In this document: positions 1-6,578 of the stretch, one piece after another | Layout: each line of letters begins with the position of its first letter | Position numbering within the stretch: the stretch's first letter is position 1 | Origin: a virus | Direction: 5' to 3' (one strand) | IMG/VR virus record: IMGVR_UViG_3300027900_000001 | Coordinates: 1 to 39,217 of that record | DNA length: 39,217 bases | Translations under genes and position numbers: made by a program | The notes under the pieces: generated by a model | The model's input: only the letters and a program-made list of their open reading frames with translations | Told to the model about the DNA's origin: nothing | The model's database searches: none

Positions 1-99
1 ATTGCCTTGCTGAAAGAGTCTGGCATGGTGTCCGATGTGGATGCAATGCTGGCGGTCAAGATTGACTACTTTACCAATGTGCTGACTGCCGAGGATGAT
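1..99. repeat. Terminal overlap of the circular assembly (copy 1)
   Basis: Bases 1-99 are identical to 39119-39217. The repeat lies inside the portal reading frame and keeps it open across the join, so it marks a circular or circularly permuted genome joined at the ends of the sequence. It is unlikely to be a packaged terminal repeat, because an exact 99-base coding overlap is what a k-mer assembler leaves. Unique length is therefore about 39,118 bp. Confidence 0.93.
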
Positions 100-213
100 A
101 GTTGGTGGTCTAAGACCTATACCGAAAAGAGGCAGGACTTGGAAAGGCTGGCACTGGAAGAACTTGAAAAGATATCGCAGCGGCAAATTAGCCGGGTTAC
201 TTTTGAGGCATGA
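1..213 (+). CDS. Portal protein, C-terminal end (continues from 37586-39217)
   Basis: This is the tail end of the portal gene that starts at 37586. Codons are in phase at position 1, and the frame agrees with the copy at the right end. The C-terminus is a charged, probably helical stretch rich in E, K and R ending in VTFEA. The stop overlaps the start of the next gene at 210 by four bases (ATGA), which suggests translational coupling of portal and MuF-like protein. Joined across the circle the protein is about 581 residues, a usual portal length. The fragment should not be counted as a separate gene. Confidence 0.85.
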   Translation: MALLKESGMVSDVDAMLAVKIDYFTNVLTAEDDSWWSKTYTEKRQDLERLALEELEKISQRQISRVTFEA

Positions 214-1073
214 GCCGAGAGGACATCATAAAGAAAATCGAGGCTTTGGAAAATCAACTGGAAGCTGATTTTGCGGCGAAATATCCGACGATTTTCAAAG
301 ACCTTTACCGGCAAGTGCTGGAGATTACTGCACCTGTCCGGTTTGGTGGTTCTGCAGATACCCGGGCAAAGCAGCTTTTGGAAATCATTCGCCTGAAAAA
401 GAAAATCATGGCCACGATTGGCGAAAACGAGGCCTATAACGAGGCAATAAAAGACTTTACAAGCGGCTACAAGCAACTTCGAGACCTGACCGATGAATAC
501 TTTTCTTTGGTGGTGGATAAGTACACTCCCAAAGCTGACCTGTACGACAATCTGGTAAAGGTCAGTATCGAGCAGACCAAAGATGCGCTACTCGGTGCAG
601 GAGTTGAGGCAGCACTGGCAGAACCGATAGTCAGCAGCCTATTAACCAGTTTGAGCAGCAAAAGCAACAAGGTACAATTTGAAGCCCTATTGCAGAACCT
701 AATCGAAGGCACTAAAACTGCCAATCCGATTCTGCAAGGCGAAATCGGCAGACTGGCTTCCGATAGCATGATGATTTTCCAACGCAGCTATCTAGATGCA
801 GTCAGCAGCGATTTAAATATCAGCTACTTCCTTTATTCAGGAACTGCAATTAAGACAAGCCGGCCTTTTTGCAAGACTCGAGTTGGCAGGATATACAAGA
901 AATCTGAGATTGAATCATGGGCAAACCAAAATTGGTCCGGCAAGATGCCGAACACCACCAAGCAGACCATATTCAATTATGCAGGCGGTTACCGATGCAG
1001 GCATAAGATGTGGCCTGCCTCAAAGGAACAATACACCATGCAGCAGAAAAGAGATGGCGGAAAAAAAGTTTAA
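210..1073 (+). CDS. MuF-like minor head (head morphogenesis) protein
   Basis: A 287-residue protein placed directly after the portal, the usual position of the phage Mu F-like minor capsid protein that contacts the portal during head assembly. The N-terminal 200 residues look helical with no clear motif. The C-terminal 70 carry the family pattern: SGTAIKTSRPFC, then GRIYKKSEI, then GGYRCRHKMWP (conserved Cys, Arg-His and Pro near the end). The start at 210 overlaps the portal stop in an ATGA. The 3' end overlaps the next small gene by 20 bases. The family call rests on the C-terminal motif plus context; the helical N-terminus is unassigned. Confidence 0.75.
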   Translation: MSREDIIKKIEALENQLEADFAAKYPTIFKDLYRQVLEITAPVRFGGSADTRAKQLLEIIRLKKKIMATIGENEAYNEAIKDFTSGYKQLRDLTDEYFSLVVDKYTPKADLYDNLVKVSIEQTKDALLGAGVEAALAEPIVSSLLTSLSSKSNKVQFEALLQNLIEGTKTANPILQGEIGRLASDSMMIFQRSYLDAVSSDLNISYFLYSGTAIKTSRPFCKTRVGRIYKKSEIESWANQNWSGKMPNTTKQTIFNYAGGYRCRHKMWPASKEQYTMQQKRDGGKKV

Positions 1074-1284
1074 GACCAAAATCGGCGGCAAGACCATCAA
1101 GTTTGGTGCAAAAGGATACTCCATTGCACCCGGTACACCGAAAGGCGACAACTACTGCGCCAGATCCAGCGGAATTAAGAAGTGCGCAAAACCACCCTGC
1201 AAGAATGACCTTTCACGGCAGGCATGGGGATGTGTAGGAAAAAAATCAGTGAAATCAAAAGCTAAAAAGTTCAAAAGAGTATGA
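1054..1284 (+). CDS. Small basic Cys-containing protein, unrecognised
   Basis: A 76-residue protein starting MAEKKFKTK. I prefer the ATG at 1054, just inside the end of the MuF-like gene; a longer upstream reading would run through the coding sequence of that gene. It is strongly basic (Lys/Arg-rich at both ends) with four cysteines in the middle (NYCARS, KKCAKPPCKN, WGCVG). The spacing could bind a metal, but this is inference. It lies in the head operon between the MuF-like protein and the 349-residue structural protein and overlaps the start of the latter by four bases. A role in head or DNA packaging is possible from position only. Confidence 0.65.
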   Translation: MAEKKFKTKIGGKTIKFGAKGYSIAPGTPKGDNYCARSSGIKKCAKPPCKNDLSRQAWGCVGKKSVKSKAKKFKRV

Positions 1285-2330
1285 GCAATTGCCTGACAAA
1301 TTATATCGGCCTGAAAGGATGCAGCAACGAAGTTCCTGCATCTGGGCTTTACATCAATGACCTTCCGGGAATCAGCAATGAGTTCCTGAATTCGATTGCA
1401 ACGCAGGACCAAGCAAGCTATGTGCAGATGTATGAATCTGTGCAGCGCATAGTTCTGGAGCAGATTAAAACCGATGTCAGGCAGGCTCTTTACGAGATTG
1501 CCGAGGCTCAGATGGATCAGGTGTTATACTTTACCAAAAGGCCGACGGTGTTTACTCAGCAGGTCATTCAGCCTACCGGACCGGAAGCCAAATGGAAAGG
1601 CATCTGGATTTCTGCCTTCGGGTCAAAGTATCTGCAATTGCGGATTAACTCAGTCTGGATTTACAACTCCGGTGCAGAGGCGCAATATGTGCCGCTGAAA
1701 GTATTCAGCACCTTTGATTGGTCTGTATTGTATGAGACCACTATCACGGTGCCTGCGGGTTTTTCCGAGGTGCCGATAAATCAGGTATTAAACCTGCAAT
1801 TTGACGGCCTGAATGTCTTTCTGGCAATCGACACCACCGATGTAGCGACTATCAAGAATCCGTGGTTATCGGACCTTTCCAGTTGGGGAGTCTCAGATTG
1901 CGCCTGTGCTAACAGAGGGCCAAATCATTTTTCAAACTTTGAGGATTGGACTATTTACCCGGTAACCATGCCGCTTGATGTTGCGTTGCCGGATAAGATT
2001 AGAACCGACTTCAATCAGTCAGGGGTGATGTTCAACTTGGAACTGGTATGCAGCACTGAATCATTTATCTGTGCCAACCGGGAACACTTGAAGATGTTCA
2101 TGGCCTATTCACTCGGAGAACAGATATTGCTGAATAAGTTGGCTGGCTTTAATCAGAACTTTCATGCAACCTTTAATCCGGAGCAGACCGAGCGCACAAT
2201 GGTAACCTTTAAAGCTATGAAGGAAAAGGCACTGAGAACTTGGGCCAAATCTGCCAACCTAAGCGGGGAGGATATGTGCTTCAGCTGCGGCGATGCTCAG
2301 TACATTCAGTCGGTTGGGGTGAGGTCGTAG
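1281..2330 (+). CDS. Probable virion structural protein, unrecognised
   Basis: A 349-residue protein that ends the portal operon. I do not recognise a family. It opens with a short Cys-bearing segment (MSNCLTNYIGLKGC), has a beta-rich central part with many aromatic residues around residues 95-190, and a helical C-terminal third. Cysteine pairs occur in SDCACANRG and DMCFSCGD. Its position after portal and MuF-like genes, and the ATGA overlap at 1281, suggest a head or head-tail connector component. It is followed two bases after its stop by a 50-bp repeat also found at 12663. Confidence 0.65.
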   Translation: MSNCLTNYIGLKGCSNEVPASGLYINDLPGISNEFLNSIATQDQASYVQMYESVQRIVLEQIKTDVRQALYEIAEAQMDQVLYFTKRPTVFTQQVIQPTGPEAKWKGIWISAFGSKYLQLRINSVWIYNSGAEAQYVPLKVFSTFDWSVLYETTITVPAGFSEVPINQVLNLQFDGLNVFLAIDTTDVATIKNPWLSDLSSWGVSDCACANRGPNHFSNFEDWTIYPVTMPLDVALPDKIRTDFNQSGVMFNLELVCSTESFICANREHLKMFMAYSLGEQILLNKLAGFNQNFHATFNPEQTERTMVTFKAMKEKALRTWAKSANLSGEDMCFSCGDAQYIQSVGVRS

Positions 2331-2331
2331 G

Positions 2332-2381
2332 GTTTCGCTTTTCGGTCAAATAGGCGCAATTATGCGACTATAAAGTAGTTA
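2332..2381. repeat. 50-bp end repeat, copy 1 (edge of array A)
   Basis: By hand alignment this segment matches 12663-12712 at 42 of 50 positions without gaps. The two share GTTTCGCTTT, the identical block CAAATAGGCGCAATTATGCG and a final GTAGTTA. The block contains the short hairpin GCGCA-ATTA-TGCG. In both places the repeat sits just after a plus-strand structural operon and at the 3' end of a minus-strand array of small genes. It looks like the shared boundary of an inserted module, possibly a degenerate recombination site. Confidence 0.8.
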
Positions 2382-2390
2382 GCACCAATT

Positions 2391-2702
2391 TTACGCATGG
2401 CCGACAAGCTGAATGATATTATCAAAAAATCCTTCCGTTTGACCTGTTGGTATGTGAAATAAAACGTGCCTGTTTAATTCTACATTATAGCCAGTAAGCC
2501 GACACTCCTGCGAATAATCGTCAAACTCTAAAATGTATTCGGTGTAGTCATTACACCATATAACCGTCCTGCCATTATCAATGTATGTATCGCATCCACG
2601 TCTTTCAATCGCCCATTTATTGACGAAAGAAAAAACTGGTGCTAACAAATTATTGCCGACAATGGCGGCTAAACTGCTTGCTTGAGGCTTTGTGCTACTC
2701 AT
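2391..2702 (-). CDS. Array A small protein 1, unrecognised
   Basis: A 103-residue protein of unknown function. I choose the ATG at 2702 (MSSTKPQASS) rather than an upstream one, because the M-(S/N)-STK start and the sequence before it match the genes at 13155-13370 and 12725-13075. The body looks like a compact alpha/beta domain with alternating aromatic and acidic residues (YTEYILEFDDYSQEC). Codon use is more AT-rich than in the flanking head genes, consistent with separate origin. It is the last gene of array A, its stop lying ten bases from the 50-bp repeat. Confidence 0.55.
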   Translation of the reverse strand: MSSTKPQASSLAAIVGNNLLAPVFSFVNKWAIERRGCDTYIDNGRTVIWCNDYTEYILEFDDYSQECRLTGYNVELNRHVLFHIPTGQTEGFFDNIIQLVGHA

Positions 2703-2779
2703 ATACTTTTGTTTTAAAATTGAACATTTGTGCTTTTTAAACCGCCACTGCGGCAATAATCGGAACGTTATAGGTAATG
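2703..2779 (-). repeat. Cassette-like boundary and leader, array A
   Basis: Between two minus-strand genes. Read on the gene strand it holds: CCTATAACG just after the upstream stop codon; a hairpin CCGCAGTGGCGG; AGCACAAATGTT; a T/A tract; then AACAAAAG before the ATG. The last 45-50 bases resemble 13371-13420 closely. The TATAACG plus GC-rich hairpin resembles a shortened integron attC site, but the full paired R and L boxes are not visible. Confidence 0.5.
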
Positions 2780-3133
2780 CTAAAAGACACGACCTGTAAT
2801 AGCTGTTATTATTGTTTTAACATCTTCAATCTTTGTGTAACCATCGTAATCGTAATTTTTTAAAACAATCAAATCGGTTACTTTCTTGTTATCATCATTA
2901 TCAATTTGCCCTATAAAAAGCATTTCGTTTGGTGTTCCCAAGCACCCTATTGTTAGGTATCTGCCACGACCTAAATCGTAAAGCAAACTGTTCATTACTG
3001 TATAGTGTGGCATCTCTTTAAATCCGATTGTTTTAAAATCATCACGAGAAGCACTACCTATAACAGCACCTACCAAAAAGGCGGGGCTTTCGGCTTCGTC
3101 AGAAGCATTTGTGGTTAAATTATCTTTTGTCAT
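2780..3133 (-). CDS. Array A small protein 2, unrecognised
   Basis: A 117-residue protein of unknown function starting MTKDNLTTNAS. It has an alternating beta/turn pattern (FLVGAVIGS, YLTIGCLGTP, EMLFIGQIDND) and ends in a helix, ITAITGRVF. No membrane segment or catalytic motif is evident. The DNA is AT-rich compared with neighbouring phage genes. Its stop codon lies inside the conserved boundary TTAGCATTACCTATAACG (gene strand), the same arrangement as the gene ending at 3197. This supports the view that genes in the array move as units with a shared 3' end. Confidence 0.55.
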   Translation of the reverse strand: MTKDNLTTNASDEAESPAFLVGAVIGSASRDDFKTIGFKEMPHYTVMNSLLYDLGRGRYLTIGCLGTPNEMLFIGQIDNDDNKKVTDLIVLKNYDYDGYTKIEDVKTIITAITGRVF

Positions 3134-3196
3134 TTCTATTTAATTTATTGGTTAAAATCCCGCCCTTCTGGTAGCTGCATCACGTTATAGGTAAGG
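3134..3196 (-). repeat. Cassette-like boundary, array A
   Basis: On the gene strand this starts with CCTTACCTATAACG right after the upstream stop, nearly identical to the boundary at 2765-2779. It continues through a GC-rich stretch (GAAGGGCGGG) to a short AT-rich leader before the ATG at 3133. No strong hairpin is visible in this copy, so as a recombination site it would be degenerate. Confidence 0.45.
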
Positions 3197-3370
3197 CTAA
3201 GAAACATACACCCCTTTAAGGATGTGCTTACCACCTTTATCGTTTATACCTAAGAAAATATGACCATCAGTGTCGTTAAATCCCATTTCTTCAACACTTT
3301 CAAAATCTTCGGGCTGAAATATTGTGTTTTCCCAACCAAATCCACTAACCCAGTAGTGCGTAAATTCCAT
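3197..3370 (-). CDS. Array A small protein 3, unrecognised
   Basis: A 57-residue acidic and aromatic protein (MEFTHYWVSGFGWENTIF...LKGVYVS). The frame is open from an ATG at 3370 preceded by an AT-rich leader, to a TAG that again lies inside the conserved TTAGCCTTACCTATAACG boundary. Repeated Asp/Glu/Asn and Gly turns (GFNDTDGHIFLGINDKGG) suggest a small beta-rich domain. No function can be given. The shared boundary and the good reading frame make it likely to be a real gene despite its length. Confidence 0.5.
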   Translation of the reverse strand: MEFTHYWVSGFGWENTIFQPEDFESVEEMGFNDTDGHIFLGINDKGGKHILKGVYVS

Positions 3371-3406
3371 GTTTTTTATTTTATTTAAGTTTGTGATAAG
3401 CCCTAC

Positions 3407-3529
3407 CTATTGTGGTCTAAAGTCTATTCCGCAACAAAACTTACGCAATGTGCCTACAAGTTCTCCATTTCTGTAAACTTTTTTTTCGCCTTCCACTTCT
3501 TTAATTATTAATGACTTCCCCGCTTTCAT
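3407..3529 (-). CDS. Tiny basic protein coupled to the lipoprotein gene, unrecognised
   Basis: A 40-residue protein (MKAGKSLIIKEVEGEKKVYR...CCGIDFRPQ). Its ATG at 3529 overlaps the stop of the upstream lipoprotein gene in a TCAT (ATGA on the gene strand), so the two are probably translationally coupled. It has a Cys-Cys pair near the end and several lysines. After its stop comes ATAGGTAGGGCTTATC, faintly like the array A boundary, so this may mark the point where array A joins the phage operon. Confidence 0.45.
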   Translation of the reverse strand: MKAGKSLIIKEVEGEKKVYRNGELVGTLRKFCCGIDFRPQ

Positions 3530-3741
3530 TGCTTCAAGATTAAAAGTTTGTCGCTTCTCTTATACTTTCCGCATACATCGGTAATCTCCAATGAAGCTGT
3601 AAAGTCTTCGGTTGTGAAGACATAGACACAGCCGATGCCATTACTCCGAATAACACCGCCGTAGTGATATTCGATAAACTCCTGCTTTTTGGTGCAGGAA
3701 AACAGGCATACAAAGGCCGCTGCAATTAGAATCTTTTTCAT
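3526..3741 (-). CDS. Small lipoprotein
   Basis: A 71-residue protein with an N-terminal lipoprotein signal: MKKILIAAAFVCLFSC, with the lipobox Cys at residue 16. The mature part is about 55 residues with two further cysteines (IGCVYVF, DVCGKY) and predicted beta strands. Known of such signals: export and lipid attachment to a membrane. Phage lipoproteins may act in superinfection exclusion or lysis, but no specific family is recognised. It overlaps both neighbours by four bases and belongs to the 7249-3407 operon. Confidence 0.6.
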   Translation of the reverse strand: MKKILIAAAFVCLFSCTKKQEFIEYHYGGVIRSNGIGCVYVFTTEDFTASLEITDVCGKYKRSDKLLILKQ

Positions 3742-4046
3742 AGTTGTATTTCACTTCCTTTTTTAATCTTGACCTCTTCCGGGTATCGCTGTACCAGTTC
3801 TGCAACCTTTTCAGCACTCAGGTCAGGGGCCGAAATGGTTACACACATATCTTGCCGGGCAATACTGGCTACCGCCGTGCCGTACTTGAAAACATTCAGG
3901 TTTCCACCGTAAAGTTTCAAAAATTCCGCAATCATAGGCAAATCACCATTGATGCGGATGTAAAGGTGTGTGAAATCAAGGCATTCCACTGTGTGATGGC
4001 CGATTTCAACTAATGAATTTGTAAAAACTGATTTGTTCATGGTCAT
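3738..4046 (-). CDS. Small phage protein, unrecognised
   Basis: A 102-residue protein of unknown function. It seems to alternate strands and helices (HTVECLDFTHLYIRINGDLPMIAEFLKLYGG), giving a ferredoxin-like impression. It has weak similarity in layout to the proteins at 6687-7016 and 23300-23548, which also combine a beta segment, a helix of the type MIAEFLKLY or AMHFLIRLI, and a second beta segment. The shared origin is only a guess. It overlaps the glycosyltransferase downstream of its operon start by four bases (4043-4046). Confidence 0.5.
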   Translation of the reverse strand: MTMNKSVFTNSLVEIGHHTVECLDFTHLYIRINGDLPMIAEFLKLYGGNLNVFKYGTAVASIARQDMCVTISAPDLSAEKVAELVQRYPEEVKIKKGSEIQL

Positions 4047-4669
4047 AAAATTACTGAATATGCCTGAATATCAGGCGAAAATTGAAAATTAAATTGTGTA
4101 ATTGATTCGTAATTCAGGTTACTGAGGCCCGATTCAAAGTCCGGGCCTTGCTTCAGTAGGGTCAGGTTGGCTTCGTGGGTCTTCTGCTCGTAGTTGTGCC
4201 GGTGATACAGGCTTTTGAACTTGCCCGGATAATTGGCAATGGTAATGCCTTTTTGCAGTACTCTATTCCGCAGGTCGTCATCTTCGCCACCCCATCCCCA
4301 AAAGTCATTTGAAAAGCCGTTGATGTCTTCAAAGTGAATCGGGTTGAACATGGTAACCCCGCCGAGGTATTCCGGGTATGGCATCTTCATCCCAAACTGA
4401 GTGCAGCACCCTGCCAAATGGGTAACTGCATCTGGATTGTATCGGTAGCAATCCGAGTCGATGGGTATCATGTCCACATCATGGAATATGCAATAATCCA
4501 TAGTCTCCCGGGCAATGGCAAAGCCGATATTCAGCAGCTTGCCTCGGTTAAAAGGCCGGTTGTCTGCCTGCTCAATTACAACGACCTCGCCAATCGGCAA
4601 AAGATACGGTGCCAACCTTTGCAGGTGTTCTTTGCGATTGCGGTAAGGGATGATGAAAGTGGGTCTCAT
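4043..4669 (-). CDS. Glycosyltransferase, GT7 (beta-1,4-galactosyltransferase-like)
   Basis: A 208-residue protein with the full set of GT7 landmarks: FIIPYRNR at residues 5-12, FNRGKLLN at 40-47, the metal-binding DVD at 64-66 in CIFHDVDMIP, YLGGV at 101-105 and WGWGGEDDDL at 124-133. GT7 enzymes transfer galactose or GalNAc from UDP-sugars to a GlcNAc, xylose or similar acceptor. The length matches a bare catalytic domain with no signal peptide or membrane anchor, so it should act in the cytoplasm. It sits in an operon with two other glycosyltransferase-like genes. The acceptor (phage DNA, virion protein or host glycan) is not shown by the sequence. Confidence 0.85.
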   Translation of the reverse strand: MRPTFIIPYRNRKEHLQRLAPYLLPIGEVVVIEQADNRPFNRGKLLNIGFAIARETMDYCIFHDVDMIPIDSDCYRYNPDAVTHLAGCCTQFGMKMPYPEYLGGVTMFNPIHFEDINGFSNDFWGWGGEDDDLRNRVLQKGITIANYPGKFKSLYHRHNYEQKTHEANLTLLKQGPDFESGLSNLNYESITQFNFQFSPDIQAYSVIL

Positions 4670-4875
4670 GACTTGCCGTAGGTTTCGGTGTAGTATTGTT
4701 CGCCTTTTTCATCCCAACCTAATTGCCTTTGAGAGTTTACTGCATCAATTATCTGCTCCTTCACCATTTGTTTGGCCTTTTCAATCAATTCGTACATAAC
4801 GCCATGTACGCCCACCGTTTCCTCAAGTTTGAGGAACTCGGCCTCAAGCCACTCGACTGCTGTCTGCTGTTTCAT
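4666..4875 (-). CDS. TAVEWL-type small conserved phage protein
   Basis: A 69-residue helical protein starting MKQQTAVEWLEAEF and continuing with VMYELIEKAKQMVKEQIIDA. This pattern is familiar in many Bacteroidota phages and prophages as a small protein of unknown function. It is strongly charged and probably forms a helical hairpin. It overlaps both neighbours by four bases. It helps assign the host phylum but gives no function. Confidence 0.65.
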   Translation of the reverse strand: MKQQTAVEWLEAEFLKLEETVGVHGVMYELIEKAKQMVKEQIIDAVNSQRQLGWDEKGEQYYTETYGKS

Positions 4876-5525
4876 CTCCGTACTTCGTTATAGATTGCCA
4901 ATATTCTTTCTTCCTGCGCCTCAAAGTCTCGGGCATACCACGAATGCAGGGCAAACCCGGTATCTGTACTGATGCCGTCCTTGTGCTGCTCTACCTTGAT
5001 AAAGTCCACCAGCCCGGAAGCGACAAGGAAAACAGATAAGCCATGAAAAGGCTCTGCCGTACTTTTTACCGCCGTGCCGAATTCCTCTGGAATCCAAAAA
5101 GGCCGGTATTGGTCCAAGTCAGGGCGGTAACCCATCTTGTTAATCTGCCACCTCTTTAATCCTGATATTTCTATTCGTCGCCGGATTACCGGGGCATCCA
5201 GAAGCATAAAAAAAGGATTCAACTGGAACCAATCAAAGCCTGCCCGGTGTTCAGTAACACCGCCGTCTGGAATTGCCAGAACCGCCTTGCTGCCTGTCTC
5301 CAGATAGGTCAGCATCTTTTCAATGCGGCTCCAGTCGTATATAAAGCAATCCTCATCGCAAATCATGGCATACCCTTCAGCGGTCAGGATGACTTGCCAG
5401 AGAAAGTCGGCGGCACCTTGGAAGCCGTTGAACTCAAGTGGGTGCCGGGCAATGCCTTCCGGCCAAAAGGATGCAGCAAGCGGGTATAGCTGGCTGTCTG
5501 AGTGGGTGCGGGTGAAAATTTGCAT
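4872..5525 (-). CDS. Probable glycosyltransferase (GT-A-like, DED motif)
   Basis: A 217-residue protein. Near residues 52-62 it has YAMICDEDCFIYDW, where D57-E58-D59 at the end of a hydrophobic strand resembles the nucleotide-sugar/metal DxD site of GT-A glycosyltransferases. The downstream VLAIPDGG and LNPFFMLLD strands fit a Rossmann-like core. I cannot name the family. The call rests on this motif and on two clearer glycosyltransferase genes in the same operon. It follows the alpha-CTD-like gene with a two-base gap. Confidence 0.55.
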   Translation of the reverse strand: MQIFTRTHSDSQLYPLAASFWPEGIARHPLEFNGFQGAADFLWQVILTAEGYAMICDEDCFIYDWSRIEKMLTYLETGSKAVLAIPDGGVTEHRAGFDWFQLNPFFMLLDAPVIRRRIEISGLKRWQINKMGYRPDLDQYRPFWIPEEFGTAVKSTAEPFHGLSVFLVASGLVDFIKVEQHKDGISTDTGFALHSWYARDFEAQEERILAIYNEVRR

Positions 5526-5527
5526 GG

Positions 5528-5941
5528 TTAGTTCTTCAATTTTACCCCTGCCATTTCGCAGAGGTCTATTAACTCTCTTTCGGTTGTCTTGCCAAAATTA
5601 AGCCATTGCCGGATTTGGTGCAGGCTGAGACTTTCAATTTCCCGGAACAAAACCTTGTCGCTGCCATTGCCGAGGTTCTTTTTCAGAATGTTATATAGCC
5701 GTATCGAAATAGGCAAGTCAATAATCGGCCTATTGCGCATCGGGTTAATCGACATCTCTTCTTCCGAGATGCCAACCAGCGAAATGACTGAGGCATAGAA
5801 AGAGGCATCCCATTCATATCTGGACTTGCGCCGGATAGATTGAGCCTTTATTTCAGCAATCCTTTTCTTCCGAAGCAGGACCGCAATAATCTCTTCTCTA
5901 CTAAATGTGCCTTCCATGACCTGTATGGCGTACATATCCAT
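5528..5941 (-). CDS. RNA polymerase alpha-CTD-like protein
   Basis: A 137-residue protein whose second half (residues about 70-136) resembles the C-terminal domain of bacterial RNA polymerase alpha. It has RPIIDLPISIRLYNILKK, then a helix, then LNFGKTTERELIDLCEMAGVKL. Relative to E. coli alpha, R265, N268, N294 and G296 of the UP-element contact surface appear conserved as R81, N84, N115 and G117; K298 is replaced by Thr. The first half is basic and helical (REEIIAVLLRKKRIAEIKAQSIRRKSR). It could bind DNA or mimic alpha at phage or host promoters, which is inference. A later start at 5917 (MEGTFSREE) would reduce the 41-base overlap with the upstream gene. Confidence 0.7.
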   Translation of the reverse strand: MDMYAIQVMEGTFSREEIIAVLLRKKRIAEIKAQSIRRKSRYEWDASFYASVISLVGISEEEMSINPMRNRPIIDLPISIRLYNILKKNLGNGSDKVLFREIESLSLHQIRQWLNFGKTTERELIDLCEMAGVKLKN

Positions 5942-6578
5942 TTAAGAGGGTAAATGCCGACATTCCGGCCTTTTTGTAAATCTTACCGACCGCAGATTCA
6001 GCAGTCCAAGGCGTTGCCGGGTTAAAAGGGGCCACCGCTGCATATCCTTTCGGAAATATGCGCTGGTAATCTGCCAACCTTCTGAGGCCGGGATTGAAGC
6101 TAAACCCGCACCATGCGCCGCCGCCGTGCCTGTCGCTCATGCGCTGAAACCGGATGCGGCTCAGGGTCATTCTGATTGGCCCGGTAGCTGGATGCCCATT
6201 GCGGTCATTCTGCGCTCTGAGCCATACCATGCTGCAATTCGGTACTGCCTGCAAGATGCTAAGGCTGGCTGTGTAATACCCGGTGCCGTAAAAAAACCAG
6301 TCATCTTCACAATGGAAAATTAGCGGGGTTTTCACAAGGCTGTAAAGTGCATCGATTGCGGCAATCTGCCCGACCTTGCCAGATAGCAGGGTAATCTCAA
6401 ATCGAGGGCCTGCCATTTCGCATAGGGTTTTCAGTTTGACTTTTTCCGGCTGGGTCAGGTCTGCATCCTCGTAAATCAGCAGGTCGCAATCTGGGCCGTC
6501 CCAGCTGTTGTTCAGGCTGTGCAAGGTTTCAGTCAGCAGGTCATGCCTGCCGCAACTGGTTAGTGTAATAGAGACCAT
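5901..6578 (-). CDS. Glycosyltransferase, GT2-like
   Basis: A 225-residue protein starting MVSITLTSCGRHDLLTETLHSL, the usual opening of family 2 (GT-A fold) glycosyltransferases. It continues with LLIYEDAD and GQIAAIDALYSLVKTPLIFHCEDDW. E91-D92-D93 is the likely metal and nucleotide-sugar site. A hydrophobic tail to anchor it in a membrane is absent, so it is probably soluble. It is one of three glycosyltransferase-like genes in this operon. Substrate and acceptor cannot be read from sequence. The C-terminal FNPATPWTAESAVGKIYKKAG fits the acceptor side of such enzymes. Confidence 0.75.
   Translation of the reverse strand: MVSITLTSCGRHDLLTETLHSLNNSWDGPDCDLLIYEDADLTQPEKVKLKTLCEMAGPRFEITLLSGKVGQIAAIDALYSLVKTPLIFHCEDDWFFYGTGYYTASLSILQAVPNCSMVWLRAQNDRNGHPATGPIRMTLSRIRFQRMSDRHGGGAWCGFSFNPGLRRLADYQRIFPKGYAAVAPFNPATPWTAESAVGKIYKKAGMSAFTLLNGYVRHTGHGRHI

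Noticed and set aside
1-99. Terminal repeat as a packaged direct repeat (T7-like)
   Set aside because: The overlap is an exact 99 bases inside the portal gene and restores one reading frame across the join; this is typical of assembly overlap in a circular map.
883-1053. Longer start for the small Cys protein (from 883)
   Set aside because: The upstream part overlaps the C-terminal motif of the MuF-like gene over 170 bases; the ATG at 1054 gives a compact gene.
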